A stretch of DNA of 64,000 nt from Flavobacterium filum DSM 17961 (GTDB taxonomy: Bacteria > Bacteroidota > Bacteroidia > Flavobacteriales > Flavobacteriaceae): positions 81,551 to 145,550 of the forward strand of contig NZ_AUDM01000010.1 in NCBI RefSeq assembly GCF_000425465.1. Reading direction: 5' to 3'. The position numbers and the translations under genes were made by a program. Below the pieces are notes generated by a model. The model was not told the DNA's origin and searched no databases. It worked only from the letters and a program-made list of their open reading frames with translations. This document shows, piece by piece, positions 27,385-36,820 of this stretch; positions within the stretch are counted from its first letter, which is position 1; every line of letters starts with the position of its first letter.

Positions 27385-27801
27385 ATGCAAATTCTACTTT
27401 TGAATGGCCCTAATTTGAACTTATTAGGCAAACGCGAACCCGATATTTATGGGAAGGAAGATTTTGAAACTTTTTTTGATTCATTGAAAAATAAATATCC
27501 ACAAGTAAATCTTCACTATTTTCAAAGTAATATTGAAGGTGAAATCATCAACAAAATTCAAGAAGTTGGTTTTCATTATGATGGTATTATTTTGAATGCT
27601 GCGGCCTATACACATACTTCTATAGGAATTGGCGATGCTATAAAAGCGATTACCACTCCGGTTATTGAAGTACATATCTCGAATACATTTAGCAGAGAAT
27701 CTTTTCGACATCAATCTTATATTGCTCCCAATGCAGCCGGAATCATTGTTGGTTTTGGTTTAAAAAGTTATGAATTAGCCTTACTTTCTTTCTTAAAATA
27801 A
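27385..27801 (+). CDS. aroQ: 3-dehydroquinate dehydratase, type II
   Basis: The 138-residue enzyme carries the full type II signature: NGPNLNLLGKREPDIYG at residues 6-22 with catalytic Tyr, NAAAYTHTSIGI near 75, EVHISN near 98 and the FRHQSYI loop. It turns 3-dehydroquinate into 3-dehydroshikimate in the shikimate pathway and forms a dodecamer. It is divergent from the M14 operon and is followed after six bases by the DUF5686 gene. Confidence 0.95.
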   Translation: MQILLLNGPNLNLLGKREPDIYGKEDFETFFDSLKNKYPQVNLHYFQSNIEGEIINKIQEVGFHYDGIILNAAAYTHTSIGIGDAIKAITTPVIEVHISNTFSRESFRHQSYIAPNAAGIIVGFGLKSYELALLSFLK

Positions 27802-27807
27802 AAACCA

Positions 27808-30285
27808 ATGAAATCTATTTTTACCTTTATTTTTATCTTTTTCAATCTTATTTCTAATGCTCAAGTAAAAGGAATTGTTTCCGATGAAAACGGAAATCCT
27901 TTGCCATATGTTAATATTTATATCGAAAATACCTATATCGGCACTACTTCAAATGAAAAAGGTCAATATGAATTACAAGTGCAAAATAAAGAACAAGTGA
28001 CCGTGATATTTCAATATTTGGGATATAAAACGCAAAAACAAATTTTAAACATCACACAATTCCCTTACTTTTTGGATGTTAAACTTAAAGAAGAAAACTA
28101 TTCTCTACAAGAAGTTGTCATCAGTTCAAAAGAAAATCCTGCCATACCCATTATTCGAAAAGCAATTGCAGCCAAAACTGTAAACTCTGATAAAACAGGA
28201 AAATTTACAGCTGATTTTTATTCGAAAGGGATTTTTAAATTAAAAAATGCTCCAAAGAAAATTCTCGGTCAAGAAATTGGCGATATGGATGGTGCGTTAG
28301 ATTCAACCGGTTCCGGAATAATTTACCTTTCGGAAACGGTTTCAAAAATTACTTATGAGAAACCTAACAACTTAAAAGAGAAAATAATTGCCTCTAAAAT
28401 CAGTGGAAACAATAATGGTTTTAGTTACAATACAGCTCAAGGCACACGATTTGACTTTTATGACAACGTTGTTGAATTGGGAACAAACATGATTTCTCCT
28501 ATTGCTGACAACGCTTTTAGTTATTATAAATACACGCTAGAAGGAACTTTTTATGACGAACACAATCAATTGATTAATAAAATAAAAGTTACACCGAGAA
28601 GAGATGTAGAACCTGTTTTTGAAGGTTATATTTTTATTGTTGAAGATTCTTGGGCGATTTATGGTATTGATTTACAAACAAAAGGATACCGAATGAAGCA
28701 GGAATTTGTAAACACAATGTCGGTTACTCAAAACTTTAGTTATAATCCAATTTCAAAAATATGGGCAAAAAACGTTCAGGGTTTACAATTTGATGCAGGT
28801 GCTTTTGGTATCGTCTTTTCAGGAAAATTTACTTACGTTTTTAGTAATTATGAGTTTAAAGAGAGTTTTGAAAAGAAAACATTCACAAGTGAAATCTTAA
28901 GTTTTGAAGACCAAGCCAATAAGAAAGATACCAGTTATTGGAATACCATGCGTCCGGTTCCATTAACAGATGAAGAATCAATTGATTATCTGAAAAAAGA
29001 CAGTATTCAAACATTACGAAAATCTAAACCCTATTTGGATTCTATTGACCGGAAAAACAATAAATTCAAGATTTTGAAAGCCTTAACAGGATATAGTTAT
29101 CAAAATTCAGAAAAAAATTGGAGAATTAGCTATGATGGAATTTTAAAATCAATTTATTTTAATACCGTTCAAGGTTGGAATGTTACATCCAACATAACCT
29201 ATACCAAGAGAAATGAAGATGAACGCACGTTTACCTCTTTTGGCACAAGATTAAATTATGGATTTGCAGAAGAGAAATTCAGAGCTACTGCCTTTTATAC
29301 CACACGCTTAAATGCTAAAAACTTCAGTACACTATCATTCAGAGGAGGAAGTCAGGCTGTTCAGTTTAATCAAAATCAACCTATAAGTGCTCTTTTAAAC
29401 AGTGTTGCTACCTTGTTTTTTAAAGAGAATTACATGAAATTATTCGAAAAGAATTTTATCAATGCCTCTTATAGTCAAGAAGTAGTAAACGGTTTTTATA
29501 CTTCCGTTGCACTAGAATATGCTGAACGTAAACCATTATTTGACCAAACCGATTATACTTTAATTAAAAACAAAAAAGCCTATTTATCAAATAATCCACT
29601 TGATCCTACCGATTTTGATAATTCAGCGATTGAAAAACACAATTTGGTAAAATTTAACCTCAATACGCGTTTCAATTTTGGTCAAAAATACCTATCCCGA
29701 CCGGATGGAAAAATTCCGGTTTCCGATGATGCATATCCAACACTTTATTTAGGATATGAAAAAGGGTTCGCAGGAAATGAATCTAACTATAATTATGATT
29801 TTGTTGCCGGAAGAATTTTCTATGAGCGTTCCCTTTCCAATAAAGGAAATATAGCCCTGAATGTAAAAGGTGGTACGTTTTTCAATGCCGATGATATTTC
29901 ATTTGTAGATTACAGACATTTTAATGGCAACCAAATCAATGTGAGTACTGATAATCGTTATGTAAATCAATTTCTTCAACTACCTTATTACGCTTATAGC
30001 ACCAATAAAAGTTATATGGAAACGCATATTGAATACGATACTGAAGGATATATTATGAATAAAATTCCGTTGTTGAACAAATTAAAATCAACGTTGATTT
30101 TGGGTTATCATCAACTAGCCATTCCCGATGTTAGACCGTATCAGGAGTTTAGTGTTGGATTAGACAAATTAGGTTTTGGAAAATTCAAATTGCTTCGTTT
30201 AGATTATGTTCGTTCGTATAGCGGAAGCAGTTATGTTGGCGATGGATTTATGTTTGGTATGCAATTTTTAAGCGTTTTAGAATAA
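27808..30285 (+). CDS. DUF5686 outer-membrane protein with CarboxypepD_reg-like domain
   Basis: The 825-residue protein has a signal peptide (1-19), a carboxypeptidase-regulatory-like domain at about 20-100 (KGIVSDENGNPLPYVNIYIE), and the DUF5686 region from about 110 (FTADFYSKGIFKLKN, EIGDMDGALDSTGSGIIYLSE). It ends in barrel-like strands (LRLDYVRSYSG, GDGFMFGMQFLSVLE). It probably sits in the outer membrane. The role is unknown. It is likely co-transcribed with aroQ, though no link in function is evident. Confidence 0.86.
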   Translation: MKSIFTFIFIFFNLISNAQVKGIVSDENGNPLPYVNIYIENTYIGTTSNEKGQYELQVQNKEQVTVIFQYLGYKTQKQILNITQFPYFLDVKLKEENYSLQEVVISSKENPAIPIIRKAIAAKTVNSDKTGKFTADFYSKGIFKLKNAPKKILGQEIGDMDGALDSTGSGIIYLSETVSKITYEKPNNLKEKIIASKISGNNNGFSYNTAQGTRFDFYDNVVELGTNMISPIADNAFSYYKYTLEGTFYDEHNQLINKIKVTPRRDVEPVFEGYIFIVEDSWAIYGIDLQTKGYRMKQEFVNTMSVTQNFSYNPISKIWAKNVQGLQFDAGAFGIVFSGKFTYVFSNYEFKESFEKKTFTSEILSFEDQANKKDTSYWNTMRPVPLTDEESIDYLKKDSIQTLRKSKPYLDSIDRKNNKFKILKALTGYSYQNSEKNWRISYDGILKSIYFNTVQGWNVTSNITYTKRNEDERTFTSFGTRLNYGFAEEKFRATAFYTTRLNAKNFSTLSFRGGSQAVQFNQNQPISALLNSVATLFFKENYMKLFEKNFINASYSQEVVNGFYTSVALEYAERKPLFDQTDYTLIKNKKAYLSNNPLDPTDFDNSAIEKHNLVKFNLNTRFNFGQKYLSRPDGKIPVSDDAYPTLYLGYEKGFAGNESNYNYDFVAGRIFYERSLSNKGNIALNVKGGTFFNADDISFVDYRHFNGNQINVSTDNRYVNQFLQLPYYAYSTNKSYMETHIEYDTEGYIMNKIPLLNKLKSTLILGYHQLAIPDVRPYQEFSVGLDKLGFGKFKLLRLDYVRSYSGSSYVGDGFMFGMQFLSVLE

Positions 30286-30300
30286 CCCTTTTCCCTATAC

Positions 30301-30343
30301 AAAAATGCCCCAAACAGTTAAATACTATTTGGGGCATTTTTTT
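30301..30343. terminator. Bidirectional terminator between the DUF5686 gene and murA
   Basis: A 13-base arm AAATGCCCCAAA(C) pairs with TTTGGGGCATTT around a loop of about 12 bases. A-run and T-run flanks let it serve both convergent transcripts. Confidence 0.92.
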
Positions 30344-30356
30344 ATTTCTTTATGAT

Positions 30357-31667
30357 TTACACACGAACAATTTGAGCACCAATTGCTCTTAAACGTTCGT
30401 CAATTTTTTCATATCCTCTATCAATTTGTTCAATGTTTTGAATAGTACTGGTTCCTTTTGCAGATAATGCCGCAATCAACAAGGAAATTCCGGCACGAAT
30501 ATCCGGCGATGACATTGTTGTAGCTTTCAACTGAGATTGGAAATTATGACCAATTACGATTGCTCTATGCGGATCACACAAGATAATTTTGGCTCCCATG
30601 TCAATCAATTTATCAACAAAGAACAAGCGGCTTTCAAACATTTTTTGATGAATCAACACCTCGCCTTTTGCTTGAGTAGCAACTACTAATACAATACTCA
30701 ATAAATCAGGTGTAAATCCCGGCCAAGGAGCATCTGCAATGGTTAAAATAGAACCATCAATATCTTTTTTAATTTCATATCCATCTTTGTGCTCAGGAAT
30801 ATAAATATCATCACCTTTTCTTTCAATGGTAATGCCTAATTTTCTAAACACATTCGGAATAACACCAAGATTATCCCAACTCACATTCTTAATTGTAATT
30901 TCACTTCTAGTCATGGCTGCTAATCCAATCCAGCTTCCAATTTCAATCATATCTGGAAGAATGCGATGTGTGCAACCACCCAAACTTTCTACTCCCTCAA
31001 TTGTAAGCAAATTAGAACCTACTCCGGTGATTTTGGCACCCATTGAGTTTAACATTTTACACAATTGTTGCAAGTAAGGTTCACAAGCAGCATTATAGAT
31101 GGTGGTTACTCCTTCTGCTAATACGGCAGCCATTACAATATTGGCTGTTCCGGTAACGGAAGCTTCATCCAGTAACATGTATGTTCCTTTTAATCTTCCT
31201 TCATTTTCAACACCGTAAAAATGGTCTTCGCGATTATATCTGAATTTTGCACCAAGATTGATAAACCCTTCAAAGTGCGTATCTAAACGTCTTCTTCCGA
31301 TTTTATCGCCACCCGGTTTTGGAATATAACCTCTTCCAAATCTGGCTAATAAAGGGCCAACAATCATGATAGAACCTCGCAAAGAACCACCTTCTTTTTT
31401 GAAAGCTTCTGTTTCTAAATAACCAACATTCACTTCATCAGCTTGAAAAGTAATGGAGCCTGGCCCGTTCTTTTGCATTTTCACACCTAAATTACCCAAC
31501 AGCGTAATTAACTTATTCACATCTATAATATCCGGAATATTGTTGATGGTTACTTTTTCAGCTGTTAATAAAACGGTACAAAGGATTTGAAGAGCTTCAT
31601 TTTTTGCTCCTTGCGGATGTATTTCACCTTTTAAACGATGACCACCTTCTATTTTAAATGTTCCCAT
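30357..31667 (-). CDS. murA: UDP-N-acetylglucosamine 1-carboxyvinyltransferase, Asp active-site form
   Basis: The 436-residue enzyme makes the first committed step of peptidoglycan synthesis, adding enolpyruvate to UDP-GlcNAc. Lys22 (AKNEAL) and Arg97 (GGSLRGS) are conserved. The loop that carries the general acid Cys115 in E. coli reads PGGDKIGRRRLDTH here, so Asp121 replaces the cysteine. The same Asp occurs in MurA of mycobacteria and chlamydiae and prevents fosfomycin alkylation. The gene ends an operon after DUF493 and DUF4290 genes. Confidence 0.96.
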   Translation of the reverse strand: MGTFKIEGGHRLKGEIHPQGAKNEALQILCTVLLTAEKVTINNIPDIIDVNKLITLLGNLGVKMQKNGPGSITFQADEVNVGYLETEAFKKEGGSLRGSIMIVGPLLARFGRGYIPKPGGDKIGRRRLDTHFEGFINLGAKFRYNREDHFYGVENEGRLKGTYMLLDEASVTGTANIVMAAVLAEGVTTIYNAACEPYLQQLCKMLNSMGAKITGVGSNLLTIEGVESLGGCTHRILPDMIEIGSWIGLAAMTRSEITIKNVSWDNLGVIPNVFRKLGITIERKGDDIYIPEHKDGYEIKKDIDGSILTIADAPWPGFTPDLLSIVLVVATQAKGEVLIHQKMFESRLFFVDKLIDMGAKIILCDPHRAIVIGHNFQSQLKATTMSSPDIRAGISLLIAALSAKGTSTIQNIEQIDRGYEKIDERLRAIGAQIVRV

Positions 31668-31677
31668 GAAAATCTAA

Positions 31678-32382
31678 CTATTGCTTTTGATTGTTGTTTT
31701 TAAATGCTTTCGGGTTATTTTTATTTTTCTTTATTAAAATCTTTTTATTGTTTTGAGGAAGATTTTTATTAGAAACTTTTTTGTTAGTTCGCATCAAATC
31801 AGTTGTATTTGATAACTCTTCACTGCTTTGATGTAAATCAATTTTTCCGTTAGATAATTCCAATAAATGGTCAAAAATAGCTTTGTCGTCAACAGTATCT
31901 TTGTTCCAACTCAAATATGATTTTTTCATGTGATTGGCAATTACCTTGATCAATGCACTTTTCATTTCGCCCTCTTCCCATTTATTAGCCACATCAATCA
32001 TGTATTTGATATTATTGCCATAAAAACGGTATTTCGGGTTTTTCTGTGGATATTCTAAACGTTCCGGTTTTAGATTGATAACTTCTCGTGTAGGAATTGG
32101 ATATGGACTATCAACATCTAATTTAAAATCAGACATGATAAACAATTGATCCCACAATTTATGTTGAAAATCCAACACATCTCTCAGGTGCGGATTTAAA
32201 CTTCCCATCACTTTGATGATGTATTTTGCCGCTTTATTCCGCTCTTCCCTATCTTCAATAACGGTGGCTTGATCAATTAATTTTTGCAAATGACGACCAT
32301 ATTCCGGTATCATTAAATGAGGTCGCTCTGCGTTATATTCTAAAAGATGCACAACTTGATGTGCTTTTTCGCTTTGATTCAT
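31678..32382 (-). CDS. DUF4290 domain protein
   Basis: The 234-residue protein matches DUF4290 over its first 190 residues (LEYNAERPHLMIPEYGRHLQ, NPHLRDVLDFQHKLWDQLFIM, KYRFYGNNIKYMIDVANKWEEG). The last 35 residues are a Lys/Asn-rich, probably disordered tail. Function unknown. It lies ten bases before murA and eight bases after the DUF493 gene, an arrangement common in Bacteroidota. Confidence 0.9.
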   Translation of the reverse strand: MNQSEKAHQVVHLLEYNAERPHLMIPEYGRHLQKLIDQATVIEDREERNKAAKYIIKVMGSLNPHLRDVLDFQHKLWDQLFIMSDFKLDVDSPYPIPTREVINLKPERLEYPQKNPKYRFYGNNIKYMIDVANKWEEGEMKSALIKVIANHMKKSYLSWNKDTVDDKAIFDHLLELSNGKIDLHQSSEELSNTTDLMRTNKKVSNKNLPQNNKKILIKKNKNNPKAFKNNNQKQ

Positions 32383-32390
32383 TTGTTGCT

Positions 32391-32675
32391 TTATAAAGAA
32401 ATTATTCCTTCAATAGTAGAAACTTCTAAGTATTTTTCAACTACGTGTTCCGGACTTTGCATGGGTACATTTACAGAAACACTTGTAAATTTACCGGTTT
32501 TTGATTGCGTTGTATTGATTACTGCACCCATGTTATCAAATGCATTTTCAACGGCTATTATTTTTGATTGATCGGTTGGCACAATAAATTTATATAAATA
32601 TAAGGTCGGCCAAGACGAAGTTGTTCTTAATTCCTCTTTTAACCTTTCGTAAAATTCTTCTGTTTTTTTATCCAT
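32391..32675 (-). CDS. DUF493 (YbeD-like) small protein
   Basis: The 94-residue protein shows the ACT-like DUF493 pattern (WPTLYLYKFIVPTD, then TGKFTSVSVNVPMQSPEHVVEKYLEVSTIEG). The family resembles allosteric regulatory domains and has no firmly known role. It is the first gene of the murA operon. A minus-strand TATATTTG box at 32693-32700 lies 17 bases upstream of the start and is the likely -7 element, though I see no clear -33 partner. Confidence 0.88.
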   Translation of the reverse strand: MDKKTEEFYERLKEELRTTSSWPTLYLYKFIVPTDQSKIIAVENAFDNMGAVINTTQSKTGKFTSVSVNVPMQSPEHVVEKYLEVSTIEGIISL

Positions 32676-32861
32676 GCTTAAATTATTACACGCAAATATA
32701 CAGCATTGATTTTGAATTTCGATTTTCTTCGGGTCGCATGCTGTATTTTTATCAACTTTTTATGTATTTAAGCAAAATTTGTTCCCAAAAAGGTTTAAAA
32801 TGTATGACTCACTTGTTTTTGAAACAATATATTCTCAATTTTACCCCTTTATTTTACAAAA

Positions 32862-33395
32862 GTGAACAAGCAAATTATTGTTATAACGGGCGGACCCGGA
32901 ACCGGAAAAACAACTTTAATAGAAGGATTGATTAAAACCGGATATAATTGTATGCCTGAAATTTCAAGAGAAATTATAAACGAGGCCCGAAAACAAGGTA
33001 TTGAACAGCTTTTTTTAGAAAAACCTTTGTTGTTTAGCGAATTACTTCTGGAAGGAAGAAAAAAACAATTTCATAACGCCTCTCAACATGAAAATAATAT
33101 TGTTTTTTTAGATCGAGGCATTCCTGACATTTTGGCTTACATGCATTATATTGGCGACAGTTATCCTGCATTTTTTGATGAAGCCTGCAAAGAAAATACG
33201 TATTCAAAAGTTTTTATTTTGCCACCATGGAAAGCTATTTATATGTCTGATGAACATCGATATGAAAATTTTGAACAAGCCAAATTAATCTATTCGCATC
33301 TTAAAGAAACCTACGAACATTATGGTTATGAGCTGATTGAAGTGCCAATGGATACCGTTGAAAACAGAATTCAATTTATTTTAGACGCATTGTAA
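32862..33395 (+). CDS. AAA-type ATPase/kinase (NadR-like P-loop domain)
   Basis: The 177-residue protein begins at a GTG with MNKQIIVITGGPGTGKTTL, so the P-loop lies at residues 9-16. Other features are EISREIINEARKQG near 35, FLDRGIPDILAYMHYIG near 82 (Walker-B-like), and a C-terminal helical lid. It fits the AAA_28 family of small nucleoside or nucleotide kinases and ATPases. The substrate is unknown. recQ follows after eight bases and is probably co-transcribed. Confidence 0.82.
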   Translation: MNKQIIVITGGPGTGKTTLIEGLIKTGYNCMPEISREIINEARKQGIEQLFLEKPLLFSELLLEGRKKQFHNASQHENNIVFLDRGIPDILAYMHYIGDSYPAFFDEACKENTYSKVFILPPWKAIYMSDEHRYENFEQAKLIYSHLKETYEHYGYELIEVPMDTVENRIQFILDAL

Positions 33396-33403
33396 ATTCA
33401 AGA

Positions 33404-35299
33404 ATGCAAAAACCGGAAGAAATACTAAAAAAATATTGGGGATATTCTTCTTTTCGAGAACCGCAATTAGACATCATTCAATCGGTTTTGGATGGAAAAG
33501 ATACTATTGGTTTGTTGCCTACCGGTGGCGGTAAATCGGTATGTTTTCAAGTTCCGGCGATGATGAACGATGGAATTTGTTTGGTTATTTCTCCTTTGGT
33601 TGCTTTAATGAAAGACCAGGTTGACCAATTAAAAAAAAGAGACATCAAAGCGGTGGCGTTAACGGGTGGAATTTCTGTTGATGATATTACCACTTTGTTT
33701 GACAACTGTTTGTATGGCAATTATAAATTCTTGTATCTCTCACCTGAAAGACTTGAACAAGATTGGATTATTGAGAAAATAAAGAATCTTCCTGTCAATC
33801 TCATCGCAATTGATGAAGCACATTGTATCTCGCAATGGGGCCACGATTTTAGACCTTCCTATTTAAAGGTAAATGTATTGAAACAACATTTTCCGGGAGT
33901 TCCATTTTTAGCCTTGACAGCAACGGCAACCCAGCGAGTGAAACAGGATATTATTGAACAATTAAATCTAGAAAAACCTCAACTTTTCCAAAAATCGTTT
34001 GCTCGAGAAAATTTAAGTTATCACGTTATTCCTTCGGAAGATAAATTATATCAAATTACGCAGATTTTAAATCGGCAACCTGAACCTTCAATTATCTATG
34101 TCCGCAATCGAAAAAACTGTGTTGAAATTGCAGAACAACTTTCCAAACTAGGATTTAAAGCTAATTTTTATCATGGTGGATTAACCATGCGGGAAAAAAC
34201 CAAAAATATGGAAGATTGGATGACTGAAAAAACACCAATTATGGTCGCCACCAATGCTTTTGGAATGGGAATTGACAAAGCAAATGTTCGAACAGTTATT
34301 CATTTTCAACTTCCCGATAATTTAGAAAACTATTATCAAGAAGCCGGAAGAGCCGGAAGAAATGGTGAAATGGCTCAAGCAATCTTATTGTTAGGACCCA
34401 ACGACTGTAACCAAGTTCAATCACAATTGAACAATAGTTTGCCGGACAAAGAATATTTGAAATCGGTTTTTACTAAATTGTGTAATTACTTTCAAATTGC
34501 CTATGGAGAAGGAATTGATGATGAATTTTCATTTAACCTGAATCATTTTTGCATTCAATATCAGTTGCCCGTTGTAAAAACATACAACGCATTAATTTTT
34601 TTAAACAATCAAGGAATCATTCATTTTAGTCAAGAGTTTTCTGAAAAAGTCTTGCTTCAATTTATCATCGAAAGTAAAGAAGTCATTCGCTATATTAGTT
34701 TGCATCGCCATCAAGAGGAAATTATTTTAACGATTTTACGAACCTATTCCGGTATTTACGATACCACAACTGCCATTAACGTTTCTTTGATTGCAAAAAA
34801 ATCAGGTGTTTCGGAATCAGATGTAGAAGATGTATTATCGCAATTACATCAAAAAGGAATTGTTTCCTATGCCGCAAAAAGCAATGATTCTAAAATTACC
34901 TTTTTAGAAGTAAGAGAAGACGACAGAACATTGAGCAGAACATTTAAATATTTAACTTCACAAAACGAATTAAAAACAGCACAGTTATCAAGTGTGATTA
35001 ACTATGTTTCTGATACCAAAACGTGTAAAAGTGTCTTACTTTTGCAGTACTTTGGTGAAAAAAATGTGAAAAATTGCGGACATTGTTCTTCTTGCAAATC
35101 ATCCAAAGCCCTTACGTCTGAAAATGATAAATTGAAAGATAAAATTATATATCTGTTAACAGAAAGAGAACTAAGCTCAAGAGAATTACAACAAATTGTT
35201 TTAGCAGAAGACGAACCTTTACTTCAAGCCATCAGAGAACTTTTAGACGAACAAAAAATTATAGTATTACCCAACAATAAATTTAAATCAAAACAATAA
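33404..35299 (+). CDS. recQ: ATP-dependent DNA helicase RecQ, short form
   Basis: The 631-residue helicase has Walker A LLPTGGGKS (37-45), the DEAH box at 137-140 within AIDEAHCISQWGHDFRPSY, and motif VI AGRAGRNG. The RecQ zinc-binding region has cysteines near 546 (TCKS) and in NCGHCSSC near 558-565. The usual C-terminal HRDC domain is not visible; the last 60 residues look like a winged-helix or degenerate segment. RecQ unwinds DNA in repair and fork rescue. The stop overlaps the fmt start by one base. Confidence 0.93.
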   Translation: MQKPEEILKKYWGYSSFREPQLDIIQSVLDGKDTIGLLPTGGGKSVCFQVPAMMNDGICLVISPLVALMKDQVDQLKKRDIKAVALTGGISVDDITTLFDNCLYGNYKFLYLSPERLEQDWIIEKIKNLPVNLIAIDEAHCISQWGHDFRPSYLKVNVLKQHFPGVPFLALTATATQRVKQDIIEQLNLEKPQLFQKSFARENLSYHVIPSEDKLYQITQILNRQPEPSIIYVRNRKNCVEIAEQLSKLGFKANFYHGGLTMREKTKNMEDWMTEKTPIMVATNAFGMGIDKANVRTVIHFQLPDNLENYYQEAGRAGRNGEMAQAILLLGPNDCNQVQSQLNNSLPDKEYLKSVFTKLCNYFQIAYGEGIDDEFSFNLNHFCIQYQLPVVKTYNALIFLNNQGIIHFSQEFSEKVLLQFIIESKEVIRYISLHRHQEEIILTILRTYSGIYDTTTAINVSLIAKKSGVSESDVEDVLSQLHQKGIVSYAAKSNDSKITFLEVREDDRTLSRTFKYLTSQNELKTAQLSSVINYVSDTKTCKSVLLLQYFGEKNVKNCGHCSSCKSSKALTSENDKLKDKIIYLLTERELSSRELQQIVLAEDEPLLQAIRELLDEQKIIVLPNNKFKSKQ

Positions 35300-36246
35300 T
35301 GGAAAAACTTCGAATCGTTTTTATGGGAACACCTGATTTTGCGGTTGGCATTTTAGATGCGTTGCTCCAAAACCATTATAATGTAGTTGGTGTGATTACA
35401 GCTGCTGACAAACCCGCCGGTCGTGGTCAAAAAATGAATGTTTCAGCAGTAAAAGAATATGCTTTATCAAAACAGCTTACACTTTTGCAACCTACCAATT
35501 TAAAAGACGAAGGATTTATTGAAAAATTAAAAAGTTTGCAGGCCAATTGTCAAGTGGTTGTTGCGTTTAGAATGTTGCCTGAAGTCGTTTGGAAAATGCC
35601 AAAATTCGGCACCTTTAATCTTCATGCTTCATTATTGCCAAACTATCGTGGAGCAGCACCCATCAATTGGGCAATAATTAATGGAGAGATAAAGACCGGA
35701 GTTACCACTTTTTTTATTGACGACAAAATTGATACGGGTGCCATCATTCTTAAAGAAGAAACAAACATCGAACCCAACGAAAATGCCGGTCAACTTCATG
35801 ATCGATTGATGCAAATGGGTTGTAAAACAGTTATCGAAACGTTACAATTAATTGAAAATAACACGGTAACCACAACTATTCAAGTGGATACACCGGAAAT
35901 TAAAACGGCCTACAAGCTAAACCGCGACAATTGTAAAATAAATTGGCAAAAACTAGGAATTGAAATTTTTAATTTAATTAGAGGACTTTCCCCTTATCCA
36001 ACGGCTTGGTCTTTAATTAAAGATGGAGAAGAAGAATGGGCTGTTAAAATTTATGAAGCAACCTTTGTAGCCAGCAACCATTCTTTACCGATTGGAAAAA
36101 TACAAACAACAAAAAAAGAAATGAAAATAGCGGTTCACGACGGATTTATCCACATTCATGCTATTCAATTTCCGGGAAAAAGAAAAATGCTTACTGCCGA
36201 GTTGCTCAACGGGATGACATTTTCTGAAAATGCTCAAGCCTTGTAA
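35299..36246 (+). CDS. fmt: Methionyl-tRNA formyltransferase
   Basis: The 315-residue enzyme formylates initiator Met-tRNA. Its Rossmann part starts with RIVFMGTPDFAVGIL. The catalytic region holds NLHASLLPNYRGAAPINWAI near 106-125 (Asn/His), with a Thr-Gly-rich loop TGVTTFFIDDKIDTG after it, and a C-terminal OB-fold follows. In other bacteria fmt usually sits with def; here it is coupled to recQ and is followed by the HU gene. Confidence 0.95.
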   Translation: MEKLRIVFMGTPDFAVGILDALLQNHYNVVGVITAADKPAGRGQKMNVSAVKEYALSKQLTLLQPTNLKDEGFIEKLKSLQANCQVVVAFRMLPEVVWKMPKFGTFNLHASLLPNYRGAAPINWAIINGEIKTGVTTFFIDDKIDTGAIILKEETNIEPNENAGQLHDRLMQMGCKTVIETLQLIENNTVTTTIQVDTPEIKTAYKLNRDNCKINWQKLGIEIFNLIRGLSPYPTAWSLIKDGEEEWAVKIYEATFVASNHSLPIGKIQTTKKEMKIAVHDGFIHIHAIQFPGKRKMLTAELLNGMTFSENAQAL

Positions 36247-36296
36247 GGACTGATTTTTGCTAGAAAAACACTTAAAAAGTGCCGTTTGTCGTGGCT

Positions 36297-36349
36297 TTAT
36301 CAACAAAAACATTGAAGTTATCAACAAAACACACGAAAAATCACGAAAA
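36297..36349 (+). promoter_or_regulatory. Paired direct repeats upstream of the HU promoter
   Basis: TTATCAACA occurs at 36297-36305 and again at 36318-36326, exactly 21 bases apart; it differs by one base from the DnaA box TTATCCACA. CACGAAAA occurs at 36332-36339 and 36342-36349, ten bases apart. Both pairs sit on one face of the helix just upstream of the -33 box, so they may be activator or DnaA sites. This is inference from spacing. Confidence 0.45.
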
Positions 36350-36352
36350 GTC

Positions 36353-36382
36353 TTGCCTAGTAAGGAAATCCTATTAAATTTG
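36353..36382 (+). promoter_or_regulatory. Promoter of the HU gene
   Basis: TTG at 36353-36355 and TAAATTTG at 36375-36382 are separated by 19 bases and match the Bacteroidota consensus fully. The HU start codon is 45 bases downstream. Confidence 0.85.
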
Positions 36383-36426
36383 TTACAATTAACTTTATGT
36401 TTAACCAACAATTAATAACTATTATT

Positions 36427-36699
36427 ATGAACAAATCAGAATTAATCGATGCTATTGCTGCTGACGCAGGAATTACTAAAGCAGCTGCAAAATTAGCTTT
36501 AGAATCATTTTTAGGAAATGTAGGTGCTACTTTGAAAAAAGGTGGAAGAGTTTCTTTAGTAGGATTTGGATCTTGGTCAGTATCTAAAAGAGCTGCAAGA
36601 GAAGGAAGAAATCCACAAACTGGAAAAACTATCAAAATTGCTGCTAAAAATGTAGTTAAATTTAAAGCAGGTGCTGAATTAGAAGGTTCTGTTAACTAA
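36427..36699 (+). CDS. HU family DNA-binding protein
   Basis: The start at 36427 (MNKSELIDAIAADAGITKAAA) gives 90 residues, the normal HU length. An upstream in-frame TTG/ATG extension lies in the leader. The dimer core and the DNA-wrapping arm GFGSWSVSKRAAREGRNPQTGKTIKI are complete. HU bends and compacts DNA. The gene has its own consensus promoter and terminator. Codon use looks like that of a highly expressed gene. Confidence 0.95.
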   Translation: MNKSELIDAIAADAGITKAAAKLALESFLGNVGATLKKGGRVSLVGFGSWSVSKRAAREGRNPQTGKTIKIAAKNVVKFKAGAELEGSVN

Positions 36700-36720
36700 T
36701 TTAATTTAGTAGATATAAAG

Positions 36721-36751
36721 AAAATCTTCCTTTACGGAAGATTTTTTTTTT
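36721..36751 (+). terminator. Terminator after the HU gene
   Basis: AAATCTTCC pairs with GGAAGATTT around loop TTTAC, followed by a run of about nine T. Confidence 0.92.
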
Positions 36752-36820
36752 GACATTTTTAAGAAAATATTTGGACTTTTATGATAAAATTCTGTAATTT
36801 TATTAAAAATTTGTTGCCAA

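Noticed and set aside
36146..36154. Perfect DnaA box TTATCCACA
   Set aside because: It is a single box inside the fmt coding sequence, with no array and no AT-rich unwinding zone around it; most likely chance.
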